A stretch of DNA of 64,000 nucleotides, from the NCBI RefSeq assembly GCF_018860625.1, contig NZ_JAHKQB010000010.1, positions 217,239 through 281,238 of the forward strand, given 5' to 3'. The stretch comes from Paracoccus sp. C2R09 (GTDB taxonomy: Bacteria; Pseudomonadota; Alphaproteobacteria; Rhodobacterales; Rhodobacteraceae). Each line of letters begins with the position of its first letter. Position 1 is the first letter of the stretch. A program made the translations under genes and the position numbers. The notes below the pieces were generated by a model. It was not told where the DNA came from, ran no database searches, and saw nothing but the letters and a program-made list of their open reading frames with translations. Shown one piece after another: positions 23,501 through 30,919 of this stretch.

Positions 23501-23925
23501 TCGCGGAGCAGTGGGAGGATGCGCCGCGCCTGACCTTCCACCTGGCGCCGCCGATGCTGCCCGGAACCGATGCCATCGGTCGCCCGAAAAAGCGCGAATT
23601 CGGTCCCTGGATCCTGCGCGCCTTCCGCGTGCTGGCTTCGCTCAGGGGGCTGCGGGGGACGCCGCTCGATCCCTTCGGCTATCAGGCCGAACGGCGCGAG
23701 GAACGCCGCGCGATCCGCGAATACGAGGCCGACATGGCCGAGATCTTCGCGGGCCTGACTGATACGACCCTGCCCATCGCCATCGAGCTGGCCGATCTGC
23801 CGCTGACGGTTCGCGGATACGGGCCGGTCAAGGCGCAGGCCGCAGCCGAGGCCGCGCAGAGGCGGCAGGAGCTGCTGGCGCAGTTCCGCGCGGGCGGCGC
23901 ACCGATGCGTGATGCCGCCGAATAG
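20536..23925 (+). CDS. Fused indolepyruvate (2-oxoacid) ferredoxin oxidoreductase
   Basis: Large single-chain enzyme (1129 aa) that oxidatively decarboxylates arylpyruvates such as indolepyruvate or phenylpyruvate to acyl-CoA with ferredoxin. Thiamine-diphosphate-dependent IorA-like domains fill the first ~620 residues (YRGSPLGGVD; GGEGANWIGEAPF). Cysteines for iron-sulfur clusters follow (CEGCGDCSVQSNC; CNKDYSCVNGFCPS). An IorB/gamma domain comes next (VITGVGGTGVVTIG), then a C-terminal extension. GGAGG lies upstream of the ATG. The perfect operator upstream and the divergent LysR gene imply substrate-controlled expression. Confidence 0.93.
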   Translation: MSQQEFKLSDRFDLTKRHVLLNGTQALVRLMLMQSARDEAAGLKTAGLVSGYRGSPLGGVDLAMMREEKRLAEARIRFQPGLNEDLAATAIWGAQQAELRGEGLYDGVFGLWYGKGPGVDRTGDVMKHANMAGSSRHGGVVMAMGDDHTGESSTVLHQSDWAMIDAYMPVLSPAGVQEILDYGLYGFALSRYAGVWTGLKTMKDTVEATAVVDGDPHRLSFVTPDRAMPEGGLNIRLGDTPVLQEARMIDHKRWAAEAFSRANRLDHRVWGKPGAKIGFVAAGKNWLDLVHALSLLGIDEAEAERLGLTTYKVGQTWPMDMKSIQEWSENLELIICVEEKRKLIEVQLKEAIFDNRRGRRVHGWKHDRTGEELFPTRYALDPVMIAEKIGNILIEEGRGTEHVRAGLARLIEVRRADNAPEVATRTPWFCSGCPHNSSTKLPEGSRAYAGIGCHYMVQWMGRETEGFTHMGGEGANWIGEAPFSKTAHVFQNLGDGTYNHSGILAIRAAQAAGTNITYKILYNDAVAMTGGQPNEGGLSAHQIAAELQAMGVHPVVAVHDEKEEIDRSLFPSGMRFEERAELMNVQRELEKVKGVSAILYIQTCAAEKRRRRKKGAFPDPDRRVWINPEVCEGCGDCSVQSNCVSVVPLETELGRKRQIDQSSCNKDYSCVNGFCPSFVTVSGGKLRRPKAEALDLPDLPEPTLPAISGTHNIVITGVGGTGVVTIGAVLAQAAHIDGKGAGMMEMAGLAQKGGAVHIHLRLADRPGDISAIRVATGEADCVIGGDLVVSAGSKTLGLMTQGRTGAVVNDHEIITGDFTRFRDFQIPSGRLRVSLQARLGDRVAFFDANELALRKLGDSIYSNMLVLGGAWQQGLIPLTHDAIMQAITLNGAKVDENRRAFEIGRWAVAFPDQIRPPATVTELPPDPVEYRAERLVGYQGRRLAKRYRAMLAKTPDALQESVARSYYKLLAYKDEYEVARLHLQTADRVAEQWEDAPRLTFHLAPPMLPGTDAIGRPKKREFGPWILRAFRVLASLRGLRGTPLDPFGYQAERREERRAIREYEADMAEIFAGLTDTTLPIAIELADLPLTVRGYGPVKAQAAAEAAQRRQELLAQFRAGGAPMRDAAE

Positions 23926-23991
23926 GGCGAACCGTTTGCAAGTGCCGCGTGGCGTCCTATGAAGGGCGCCACGCGTAACGGGAGACATGCG

Positions 23992-24804
23992 ATGGCGGTA
24001 GGGGTTTTCGATTCGGGGCTTGGTGGGCTGACGGTGCATCAGGCCATTGCCGCACGGCTGCCCGATCTGCCGCTGGTCTATCTGGGCGACAATGCGCATG
24101 CGCCCTATGGCGTCCGGACGGCCGACGACATCTTCGATCTGACATGCCGTGGCGTCGAGAGGTTGTGGGCCGAGGGCTGCGACCTGGTCATCCTTGCCTG
24201 CAACACCGCCAGCGCGGCCGCCTTGAAGCGGATGCAGGAAACCTGGCTGCCCGAGAACAAGCGCGTTCTGGGCGTCTTCGTCCCGATGATCGAGGCGCTG
24301 ACCGAACGCCGGTGGGGCGACAATTCCCCGCCACGGGAGGTCGCCGTCAAGCATGTCGCGCTGTTCGCGACCCCGGCCACGGTCGCAAGCCGCGCCTTCC
24401 AGCGCGAACTGGCCTTCCGCGCGGTGGGTGTCGATGTCGAGGCGCAGCCCTGCGGCGGTGTCGTCGATGCGATCGAGATGGGCGACGAGATCCTGGCCGA
24501 GGCGATGGTCACCAGCCATGTCGAGGCCCTGATGCGCCGGATGCCGCACCCGCAGGCCGCGATCCTTGGATGCACGCATTATCCGCTGATGCAGGATGCG
24601 TTCCAGAATGCGCTCGGGCCCGACGTCCAGGTCTACAGCCAGGCGGGACTGGTCGCCGACAGCCTGGCCGACTATCTCGCGCGCAGGCCCGAATTCGTGG
24701 GCGAGGGGGTCCGGTCGCGGTACCTGACGACGGGCGATCCGGTTCGTGTGTCGGGCAAGGCCACGCAGTTCCTGCGCCGCCGTATCCAGTTCGAGGCCGC
24801 TTGA
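23992..24804 (+). CDS. murI: Glutamate racemase
   Basis: Makes D-glutamate for peptidoglycan (270 aa). The N-terminal [10 protein letters not shown] and the two catalytic cysteines in ACNTASA (about C70) and GCTHYPL near residue 192 are all present. GGGAG lies about seven bases upstream of the chosen ATG; an in-frame ATG at 23959 has no such signal. ccmE follows after 11 bases, so the two may be cotranscribed. Confidence 0.95.
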   Translation: MAVGVFDSGLGGLTVHQAIAARLPDLPLVYLGDNAHAPYGVRTADDIFDLTCRGVERLWAEGCDLVILACNTASAAALKRMQETWLPENKRVLGVFVPMIEALTERRWGDNSPPREVAVKHVALFATPATVASRAFQRELAFRAVGVDVEAQPCGGVVDAIEMGDEILAEAMVTSHVEALMRRMPHPQAAILGCTHYPLMQDAFQNALGPDVQVYSQAGLVADSLADYLARRPEFVGEGVRSRYLTTGDPVRVSGKATQFLRRRIQFEAA

Positions 24805-24815
24805 AGGGGGGCGGG

Positions 24816-25265
24816 ATGAAGACGCTTCGCAAACAGCGCCGCATCCAGATCGTGGCGGCGGCTGCGGTGTCGCTGACCTTGGCTGCGGTCCTGATCGGAT
24901 ATGGCTTCAGCGACGGGATCAACCTCTATCGCTCGCCCAGCCAGGTGGTGGAAGCCGCACCCGATGCGGACGAGTTCTTCCAGCTTGGCGGGCTGGTCAA
25001 GGACGGCTCGATCCGCGACGGGGCGGGCGTGGCCTTCGATTTCGTGATCACCGATGGCGCGGCCGAAATCCCCGTGACCTATGTGGGCCGCGAGCCGCGC
25101 CCCGATCTGTTCAGCGAGGGGCAGGGAACCATCGCCAAGGGCTGGTTCCGCGATGGCCGTTTCGAGGCGCGAGAGATCCTGGCCAAGCATGACGAGACCT
25201 ACATGCCGCGCGAGGTGATCGACACGTTGAAGCAGACGGGCGTCTATCAGGAGCCCGGCGCCTGA
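24816..25265 (+). CDS. ccmE: Cytochrome c maturation heme chaperone CcmE
   Basis: Membrane-anchored periplasmic heme chaperone (149 aa) that holds heme covalently and passes it to CcmF/CcmH. One N-terminal transmembrane helix (about 11-31) is followed by an OB-fold. The heme-binding His and nearby Tyr are in AKHDETYMP (about H125 and Y129). It is separated from ccmF by a GTA lysis pair, so ccm expression is probably split here. Confidence 0.95.
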   Translation: MKTLRKQRRIQIVAAAAVSLTLAAVLIGYGFSDGINLYRSPSQVVEAAPDADEFFQLGGLVKDGSIRDGAGVAFDFVITDGAAEIPVTYVGREPRPDLFSEGQGTIAKGWFRDGRFEAREILAKHDETYMPREVIDTLKQTGVYQEPGA

Positions 25266-25283
25266 TCCGCAACGAATGCATTG

Positions 25284-25299
25284 TTAAGGAACGGTTAAC
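25284..25299 (+). promoter_or_regulatory. Perfect CtrA box upstream of the GTA lysis pair
   Basis: TTAAGGAACGGTTAAC fits TTAA-N7-TTAAC, the full CtrA-binding consensus, and ends 48 bases before the endolysin ATG. CtrA is known to be required for GTA release in Rhodobacter capsulatus. TTAA is rare in this G+C-rich sequence. Confidence 0.8.
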
Positions 25300-25347
25300 C
25301 GACATTTCGCAGCATTCCCGCCTTGTCGGAACAAGCGGGGAAGCATC

Positions 25348-25959
25348 ATGCAGACTGTCGAACAGATCGCGCAGGCCATCGTCATGCGCGAGGGCGGATA
25401 CGTGAACGACCCGGACGATCCGGGCGGCGCGACAAATCACGGCGTGACCATCGGGACGATGCGCAGCCTGGGGATGGACCTGACGAATGACGGCAAGGTC
25501 GATGCCGCCGATGTGCGTGCGCTGACCCGCGCCCAGGCCGAGCAGGTCTTCGTCGAACACTACTTCCGCAAGCCTCGGCTGGCCGAACTGCCCGAGGCGA
25601 TCCAGCCGAGCGTCTTCGACATGTATGTCAACGCGGGCAGCAACGCGGTGAAGATCCTGCAGACGCTGATCACGCGGATGGGCTTTGCGGCGACCGCGGA
25701 CGGTGTGATCGGGCCGAAGACCGTCGCGGCGGCCCAAGCTGCCGCGCAGGCGGCGCCCCAGCATATCGCGGATGCCTATGGGATCGCACGGCGGAATTAC
25801 TATTACACGCTTGCGGATCAGCGCGCGGCCAGCCGCAAATATGCCCGGACCAATGCAGGCGGCAAGGGTGGCTGGATCACCCGCGCCGAAGAGTTCATAT
25901 CCGCCCGCTATCACCTGAGCGACGCGGAACATCGTGCGAGGACTGCGGCATGGGCGTGA
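25348..25959 (+). CDS. GTA-type endolysin (glycoside hydrolase family 108 N-acetylmuramidase)
   Basis: Peptidoglycan hydrolase (203 aa). The N-terminal GH108 catalytic region has its proposed catalytic Glu in VMREGGYVNDPDDPGG (about E15), with GATNHGVTIGT after it. The C-terminal region (from about 108, GFAATADGVIGPKTVAAAQA) is the peptidoglycan-binding part. There is no signal peptide, so a holin is needed for export. The next gene is a holin whose start overlaps this stop by ten bases. The pair matches the unlinked RcGTA lysis genes of Rhodobacter. A CtrA box and a hairpin (25317-25340) carrying the GGGGAAG ribosome-binding site lie upstream. Confidence 0.88.
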   Translation: MQTVEQIAQAIVMREGGYVNDPDDPGGATNHGVTIGTMRSLGMDLTNDGKVDAADVRALTRAQAEQVFVEHYFRKPRLAELPEAIQPSVFDMYVNAGSNAVKILQTLITRMGFAATADGVIGPKTVAAAQAAAQAAPQHIADAYGIARRNYYYTLADQRAASRKYARTNAGGKGGWITRAEEFISARYHLSDAEHRARTAAWA

Positions 25960-26489
25960 TCGACCGCTTCATCGGGGTCGCCCCGACCGTCACCGCGCTT
26001 GGCAGTGCCGCCACGGGCATGGCCGAGGTCTTCACCCGCAACGCCACCCGCCGGATGGAGCTGGACGAACAGGCGTTCGCCCAGGCGATCCAGCAGCACG
26101 GGGCCGAATTCGCCGTTCCCCGTCAGGGATGGTTCGACGGCTTTGTGAACGGGCTGAACCGGATGCCGCGGCCGCTTCTGGCGCTTGGGACGATGGGGCT
26201 GTTCATCTATGCCATGGTCGAACCGGTGGGCTTCGGGCTGCGCATGCAGGGGCTGCAGATGGTCCCCGAGCCGCTCTGGTGGCTGATGGGCGCGATCGTC
26301 GGTTTCTATTTCGGCGCGCGAGAGGCCCATCATTTCCGCAACCGCAACTGGGCGGTGCCCGCAGCCGAGACGTCCGAACCGGCGACGCCCGTTCCCGTGA
26401 CGCCCGTCCCCGTGACGCTGGCGGCCCCCGCCGATCAGTTCGCCGACAACGCCGCACTGCGCGACTGGGCGCGCAGTTTGGGCAAGTAA
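25950..26489 (+). CDS. GTA holin (3TM gene-transfer-release family)
   Basis: Small membrane protein (179 aa) resembling the 'holin of 3TMs, for gene-transfer release' family. Hydrophobic helices lie at about 73-92 (LLALGTMGLFIYAMVEPVG) and 105-122 (PLWWLMGAIVGFYFGA), with an amphipathic N-terminal helix. A cytoplasmic Pro/Val/Thr-rich tail (TPVPVTPVPVT) follows. Its ATG overlaps the endolysin stop, so lysis proteins are made together. No other phage gene is nearby, which argues against a prophage. Confidence 0.85.
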   Translation: MGVIDRFIGVAPTVTALGSAATGMAEVFTRNATRRMELDEQAFAQAIQQHGAEFAVPRQGWFDGFVNGLNRMPRPLLALGTMGLFIYAMVEPVGFGLRMQGLQMVPEPLWWLMGAIVGFYFGAREAHHFRNRNWAVPAAETSEPATPVPVTPVPVTLAAPADQFADNAALRDWARSLGK

Positions 26490-26495
26490 CGATAA

Positions 26496-26536
26496 GGGGC
26501 GCGTCGCCGCAGGGTCTTTCGCCGGCGACGCGCCCC
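26496..26536. terminator. 14-bp perfect stem-loop between GTA holin and ccmF
   Basis: GGGGCGCGTCGCCG (26496-26509) pairs perfectly with CGGCGACGCGCCCC (26523-26536) around a 13-base loop. No T-tract follows on either strand, so it is not a complete intrinsic terminator. It could act as an RNA 3'-end stabiliser or a partial terminator separating the lysis pair from ccmF. Confidence 0.55.
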
Positions 26537-26571
26537 AATTATGGTCCCCGGGCGCATAAGGGGACGCTTGG

Positions 26572-28515
26572 ATGACTGCAGAGCTTGGCCACCTGTCGCT
26601 GATCATGGCTTTCGTGGTCGCGATCTATCAGTGCAGCATGCCGATGCTGGGCGCGGCCAGGGGATGGACCGGGGTCGCAGACAGCGCCAGACCCGCAGCC
26701 ATCGCGCAGCTTCTGTTGCTGGCCGTCAGCTTCGCCATGCTGACCATCGCCTTCGTCACCTCGGATTTCTCGCTCAAGCTCGTCTACGAGAACTCTCACA
26801 GCTCGAAGCCCATGCTCTACAAGATCAGCGGCGTCTGGGGCAATCACGAGGGGTCGATGCTGCTGTGGGTGCTGATCCTTGCGCTGTTCGGGGCAGCGGC
26901 TGCGATCTTCGGGCCGAACCTGCCACCGCGCCTGCGGGCCCGCGTGCTGTCGGTCCAGGGCGCGATCAGCGTGGCGTTCCTTGCATTCATCATCTTCACC
27001 TCGAACCCGTTCTGGCGATTGGCAAACCCGCCATTCGACGGTCGCGACCTGAACCCGCTGCTGCAGGACCCGGGTTTGGCGTTTCATCCTCCGTTCCTCT
27101 ATCTCGGCTATGTCGGGCTTTCGATGGCGTTCAGCTTCGCGGTCGCCGCCCTGATCGAGGGGCGCGTCGATGCGGCATGGGCGCGATGGGTCAGGCCCTG
27201 GACGCTGGCCGCCTGGGTGTTCCTGACCATCGGCATCGCGCTCGGGTCCTGGTGGGCCTATTACGAGCTTGGCTGGGGCGGCTTCTGGTTCTGGGATCCG
27301 GTCGAGAATGCCAGCTTCATGCCCTGGCTGCTGGCCGCGGCGCTTCTGCATTCCGCCATCGTCGTCGAGAAGCGCGAGGCGCTGAAAAGCTGGACGATCC
27401 TGCTGGCGATCATGGCCTTCGGTTTCTCGCTGATCGGCACCTTCATCGTCCGCTCGGGTGTCATCACCTCGGTCCACAGCTTTGCCAGCGATCCGCAGCG
27501 GGGGGTGTTCATCCTCGGCATCCTGGTCCTGTTCATCGGGGGGGCGCTGACGCTGTTCGCGGCCCGCGCCTCGCAGATGAGCGCGAAGGGCATCTTCTCG
27601 CCCCTGTCGCGCGAAGGGGCGCTGGTCCTGAACAACGTGCTGCTGGCGGTGTCGGCCTTCGTGGTCTTCATCGGCACGGTATGGCCGCTGATCGCCGAAC
27701 TGGTCTGGGGCAGGGTCCTGTCGGTCGGGCCGCCCTTCTTCGATCAGGCATTCACGCCCTTCATGATCCTGCTGGCCCTGGCGCTGCCCATCGGGGCGAT
27801 CATGCCCTGGAAGCGTGCCAAGCTGCACCGTGCCCTGCGTCCCCTGCGCGGGGCCCTGCTGCTGACCGGGGCCATCGGGCTGCTGGTCTTCGCACTGTCC
27901 TCGGGGCATTCGGCGCTGGCGGTGATCGGGGCGGGCCTGGGGTCCTGGCTGGTGTTCGGGTCGGCCGCCGATCTGTGGCAGCGGACCGGCAGCTCGGGCG
28001 TCTCGCGCCTGTTTCGGCTGCCGCGCGCGGATTGGGGCAAGGCCATCGCGCATGCGGGTCTGGGCGTCACCTTCATCGCCGTGGCCTTGATCCAGGCATG
28101 GGAGGTCGAGGATATCCGAGTCGCGCAGATCGACGAGCCCTTCGCGCTTGGGCCGTACCAACTGACGCTGCGCGGGGTCGAGCAGCTGCGCGGGCCGAAC
28201 TATCTCAGCCAGATGGCGCGGATCGACGTGGCGCGCGGCGGATCGACCGTGGCCGTGCTGCGCCCCGAAAAGCGCGTCTATCCGGTCCAAGGCATGCCCA
28301 CGACCGAGGCCGCGATCGATTACGGTTTCTTCCGCGACCTCTATGTCGTGATCGGAAACGAACAACCCGAAGGGGGATGGGCGGTCAGGTCCTATATCAA
28401 GCCGTTTGCGAGCTGGATCTGGGGCGGGGCGATCCTGATGGCACTGGGCGGATTGATCAGCCTGTCCGACCGGCGCTACCGCGTCGCGGCCGCTGGCCGG
28501 AAGGCCGCGGCATGA
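26572..28515 (+). CDS. ccmF: Cytochrome c heme lyase subunit CcmF
   Basis: Polytopic inner-membrane heme lyase (647 aa) that attaches heme to apocytochrome c with CcmH. The WWD heme-handling motif WGGFWFWDPVE is at about residues 235-245. Conserved blocks HNNEGS-like WGNHEGSMLLW and FVRSG-like TFIVRSGVITSVH are present. About 14 hydrophobic segments are seen. The stop overlaps the ccmH start (ATGA). Confidence 0.95.
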   Translation: MTAELGHLSLIMAFVVAIYQCSMPMLGAARGWTGVADSARPAAIAQLLLLAVSFAMLTIAFVTSDFSLKLVYENSHSSKPMLYKISGVWGNHEGSMLLWVLILALFGAAAAIFGPNLPPRLRARVLSVQGAISVAFLAFIIFTSNPFWRLANPPFDGRDLNPLLQDPGLAFHPPFLYLGYVGLSMAFSFAVAALIEGRVDAAWARWVRPWTLAAWVFLTIGIALGSWWAYYELGWGGFWFWDPVENASFMPWLLAAALLHSAIVVEKREALKSWTILLAIMAFGFSLIGTFIVRSGVITSVHSFASDPQRGVFILGILVLFIGGALTLFAARASQMSAKGIFSPLSREGALVLNNVLLAVSAFVVFIGTVWPLIAELVWGRVLSVGPPFFDQAFTPFMILLALALPIGAIMPWKRAKLHRALRPLRGALLLTGAIGLLVFALSSGHSALAVIGAGLGSWLVFGSAADLWQRTGSSGVSRLFRLPRADWGKAIAHAGLGVTFIAVALIQAWEVEDIRVAQIDEPFALGPYQLTLRGVEQLRGPNYLSQMARIDVARGGSTVAVLRPEKRVYPVQGMPTTEAAIDYGFFRDLYVVIGNEQPEGGWAVRSYIKPFASWIWGGAILMALGGLISLSDRRYRVAAAGRKAAA

Positions 28516-28964
28516 GGCGGCTCGTCCTTGCGCTTGCGCTGATCGCGACGCCGGTCCTTGCGGTCCAGCCCGATGAGATGCTGAGCGATCCGGATCTCGA
28601 GGCGCGTGCGCGCGCGATCTCTCGCGATCTGCGTTGCCCGGTCTGCCAGGGCGAGAATATCGACGATTCGAATGCCGCGATCAGCCGCGACCTGCGGCTC
28701 TATGTCCGCGAAAGGCTGGTGGCGGGCGACAGCGACCGCGCGGTGGTCGACAACGTAATCGAACGTTTCGGCGAATTCGTCCTGTTCCAGCCCCGCGCGA
28801 CGGGGGCGAACCTGATCCTGTGGCTTGCGGGACCGCTGATGGCGCTGATCGGGGCGTTCGCAGGGTGGCGGTTCCTGCGCGGACGCGACCAGGCCACCCC
28901 GATGCCCGACGATCTGAGCGCCGAGGAGAAGACCCGCCTGCGCGACATCATGGGGGACGACTGA
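28512..28964 (+). CDS. ccmH: Cytochrome c maturation thiol oxidoreductase CcmH
   Basis: Membrane protein (150 aa) that reduces apocytochrome c heme-binding cysteines. An N-terminal signal peptide (1-17) precedes the LRCPVCQ active-site Cys pair (C42, C45) in a three-helix bundle, with a C-terminal transmembrane helix (about 103-120). This is the short CcmH (CycL) form without a TPR domain; CcmI is not in the window. Coupled to ccmF. Confidence 0.95.
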   Translation: MRRLVLALALIATPVLAVQPDEMLSDPDLEARARAISRDLRCPVCQGENIDDSNAAISRDLRLYVRERLVAGDSDRAVVDNVIERFGEFVLFQPRATGANLILWLAGPLMALIGAFAGWRFLRGRDQATPMPDDLSAEEKTRLRDIMGDD

Positions 28965-29029
28965 CGCGGGGTCGCGCTTTCGCATGCCTGCGATTGCCCA
29001 CAATATCCAGGCAGCAGAAGGGGGATCAC

Positions 29030-29800
29030 ATGGAACTTCAGACAATCCTGGTCGAACAGCAGGACGCCGTGCTGCGCGTCTCGATGAACCGTCCGGACAT
29101 GATGAACGCGCTGAACCGGCGCATGCGGCAAGAGCTGACCTATACCTTGACCAATCTGTCGGACGGCGTGCGCTGCGTCGTTCTGACGGGCGAGGGGCGC
29201 GGCTTCTGTTCGGGCCAGGATCTGACCGACGCATCCGCCGCGATCGATCTGGAACGCACCCTGCGCGACGAATACGAACCCATGCTGCGCGCCATCACCG
29301 ATTGCGAGGTTCCCGTGATCGCGGCGGTGAACGGCGTGGCCGCAGGGGCGGGCGCGAATATCGCGCTGGTCTGCGATGTCGTGATCGCCACGCAATCGGC
29401 AAGCTTCATCCAGGCATTCACGAGGATCGGCCTGATCCCAGATGCGGGCGGCACCTGGTACATCCCGCGCGCCATCGGGGCCGCGCGTGCCATGGGCGCG
29501 ATGCTGTTTGCGGAACCGGTGACGGCAAGCGAGGCCGCAGATTGGGGAATGATCTGGCAGGCCGTCGCGGACGAGGATTTCGCGGCTGTCGTCATGGCAC
29601 GGGCCACGCAGCTTTCGCAGGGACCGACCAGCGCCTATCGTTCGATCCGCAAGGCGGTGGCGGCATCATTCGGCAACGACCTGCACCACCAGCTGCAACT
29701 GGAGGCCGAATTGCAGGGCAAGGCAGGTCAGAGCAGCGACTTCACCGAGGGCGTCGGCGCATTCCTGCAAAAGCGCAAGCCGAACTTCACCGGGCACTAG
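29030..29800 (+). CDS. paaG: PaaG-like enoyl-CoA hydratase/isomerase
   Basis: Crotonase-fold enzyme (256 aa). The order SMNRPDMMNALN, TGEGRGFCSGQDL, NGVAAGAGANIALVCDVVIA, IGLIPDAGGTWYIPR and the C-terminal EGVGAFLQKRKPNFTG closely follows PaaG, which isomerises ring-epoxyphenylacetyl-CoA to the oxepin in phenylacetate breakdown. The Asp in PDAGGTW is the known catalytic residue of that group. The rest of the paa cluster is absent here, so a general acyl-CoA role is not excluded. AAGGGGG lies seven bases upstream. It converges on the Nudix gene with a shared CTAG. Confidence 0.83.
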   Translation: MELQTILVEQQDAVLRVSMNRPDMMNALNRRMRQELTYTLTNLSDGVRCVVLTGEGRGFCSGQDLTDASAAIDLERTLRDEYEPMLRAITDCEVPVIAAVNGVAAGAGANIALVCDVVIATQSASFIQAFTRIGLIPDAGGTWYIPRAIGAARAMGAMLFAEPVTASEAADWGMIWQAVADEDFAAVVMARATQLSQGPTSAYRSIRKAVAASFGNDLHHQLQLEAELQGKAGQSSDFTEGVGAFLQKRKPNFTGH

Positions 29801-30471
29801 GCGATCTGGCGAAAGACCGGCGACGGGCCCCTGTTGTCGAAGAAGGGCACCGTTGCCGGGCTGGGGATCGGCGCATCGGCGGGCAGGTCGCGCACCAGCG
29901 CCGCCAGCTGCGCCAGCACGACCTCGGTGATGAAGGGCAGATCCAGGCGGCGGGCATCCGCCAGTGCCACCCAATGCAGATGAGAAAGCTCGTCGCAGGC
30001 GGTCCCGAAATCGTCGGGATCGCCATTCAGCCTGTCTGCATCGGCAAGGAAGAAATGCGCATCGAAACGGCGCGGGCGACCGGGCGGCGTGATCGCGCGG
30101 AAGAAATAGGTCAGGGCCGAAGCGTCGGGTGCAAGGCCCAGATCCCGAAACCCGGGAAGCGAGGCAGGGCAGGCGGACGGACGACCGATGATCTGCCCGG
30201 TCTCCTCGACCAGTTCGCGCAGGGCGGCGGCGGCGATGGCCGCGGGCTCCAGCCCCTCGGCGCGCAGCCGTCCCGCGCAGATGTCGGGCAGGGGCCCGCC
30301 AAGCGGCACATCGGCATCATCGGCATCGACCGCACCGCCGGGAAAGACGTATTTCGAAGGCATGAAGGCGGCCTTTGCGCCGCGCATCCCCATCAGCACC
30401 CGAGGCCCGTCCGCATCGCGCCGCAGCAGCAGCACCGTGGCTGCGGGGCGGATCGCGTCCATCACGTTCAT
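29797..30471 (-). CDS. Nudix hydrolase
   Basis: Nudix-fold pyrophosphohydrolase (224 aa), related to the mitochondrial NUDT7/NUDT19-like, coenzyme A-type branch by length and the early FPGGAVD block. The C-terminal half of the Nudix box (RELVEETGQ, about residue 85) is clear, but the N-terminal half is spaced unusually. The substrate is unknown. The start overlaps the DUF983 stop, so both are cotranscribed. Confidence 0.85.
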   Translation of the reverse strand: MNVMDAIRPAATVLLLRRDADGPRVLMGMRGAKAAFMPSKYVFPGGAVDADDADVPLGGPLPDICAGRLRAEGLEPAAIAAAALRELVEETGQIIGRPSACPASLPGFRDLGLAPDASALTYFFRAITPPGRPRRFDAHFFLADADRLNGDPDDFGTACDELSHLHWVALADARRLDLPFITEVVLAQLAALVRDLPADAPIPSPATVPFFDNRGPSPVFRQIA

Positions 30472-30851
30472 TCGCCGAAGCCGTGCATGCGCCGCGCCCA
30501 TTGCAGGCCCACGAAGCCACCCTTGAAGATCGGCAGCAGGATCAGCGACAGGACGATCGTGCCCAGCCCGAAGATCACCAGCATGGTGATCGCGTCCGGC
30601 CTCCACGCGACATATGACGCAAGCAGGATCGGCGCTGCCAGGTGAGAGACCAGCAGGATCGTCAGGTAGGCCGGCCCGTCATCGGCGCGCTGGTGGTGCA
30701 GTTCCTCGCCGCAGTTCGGGCAGGCATCCGCGACCTTGAGATAGCTGGTGAACAACCGTCCCTCGCCACATGCGGGGCAGCGAAGAAGGGCACCGCGCAT
30801 CATCGCCTGTTTGGTGGGGCGTTCCTCGGATATGACGGCGCTGTCGGTCAT
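30468..30851 (-). CDS. DUF983 membrane protein
   Basis: Small protein (127 aa) with a zinc-ribbon-like N-terminus (CPAC at 25-28, CPNC at 44-47) followed by two transmembrane helices (about 62-80 and 86-110). This is the standard DUF983 layout found next to cytochrome oxidase or lipid genes in alphaproteobacteria. No function is established. It is coupled to the Nudix gene downstream. Confidence 0.87.
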   Translation of the reverse strand: MTDSAVISEERPTKQAMMRGALLRCPACGEGRLFTSYLKVADACPNCGEELHHQRADDGPAYLTILLVSHLAAPILLASYVAWRPDAITMLVIFGLGTIVLSLILLPIFKGGFVGLQWARRMHGFGE

Positions 30852-30919
30852 GGGCTCACCTCGCTTGATCCAGCCCCCAAGCTAGGGGCAGAAGGTCCGC
30901 TTTACCAGCCCGTGCCTTT

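Noticed and set aside
22036..24579. 847-codon open frame on the minus strand opposite the oxidoreductase and murI
   Set aside because: Shadow frame: it lies antisense to two well-supported genes, its protein is rich in His, Arg, Gln and Asp as expected from antisense high-GC coding sequence, and no domain is recognisable.
25348..26489. Prophage remnant
   Set aside because: Endolysin and holin alone, with no integrase, capsid, terminase or repressor nearby, host-like codon use and a CtrA box; a GTA lysis pair explains them better.
26539..28365. 608-codon minus-strand open frame opposite ccmF
   Set aside because: Shadow of ccmF, highly charged repetitive sequence typical of antisense to membrane-protein genes.
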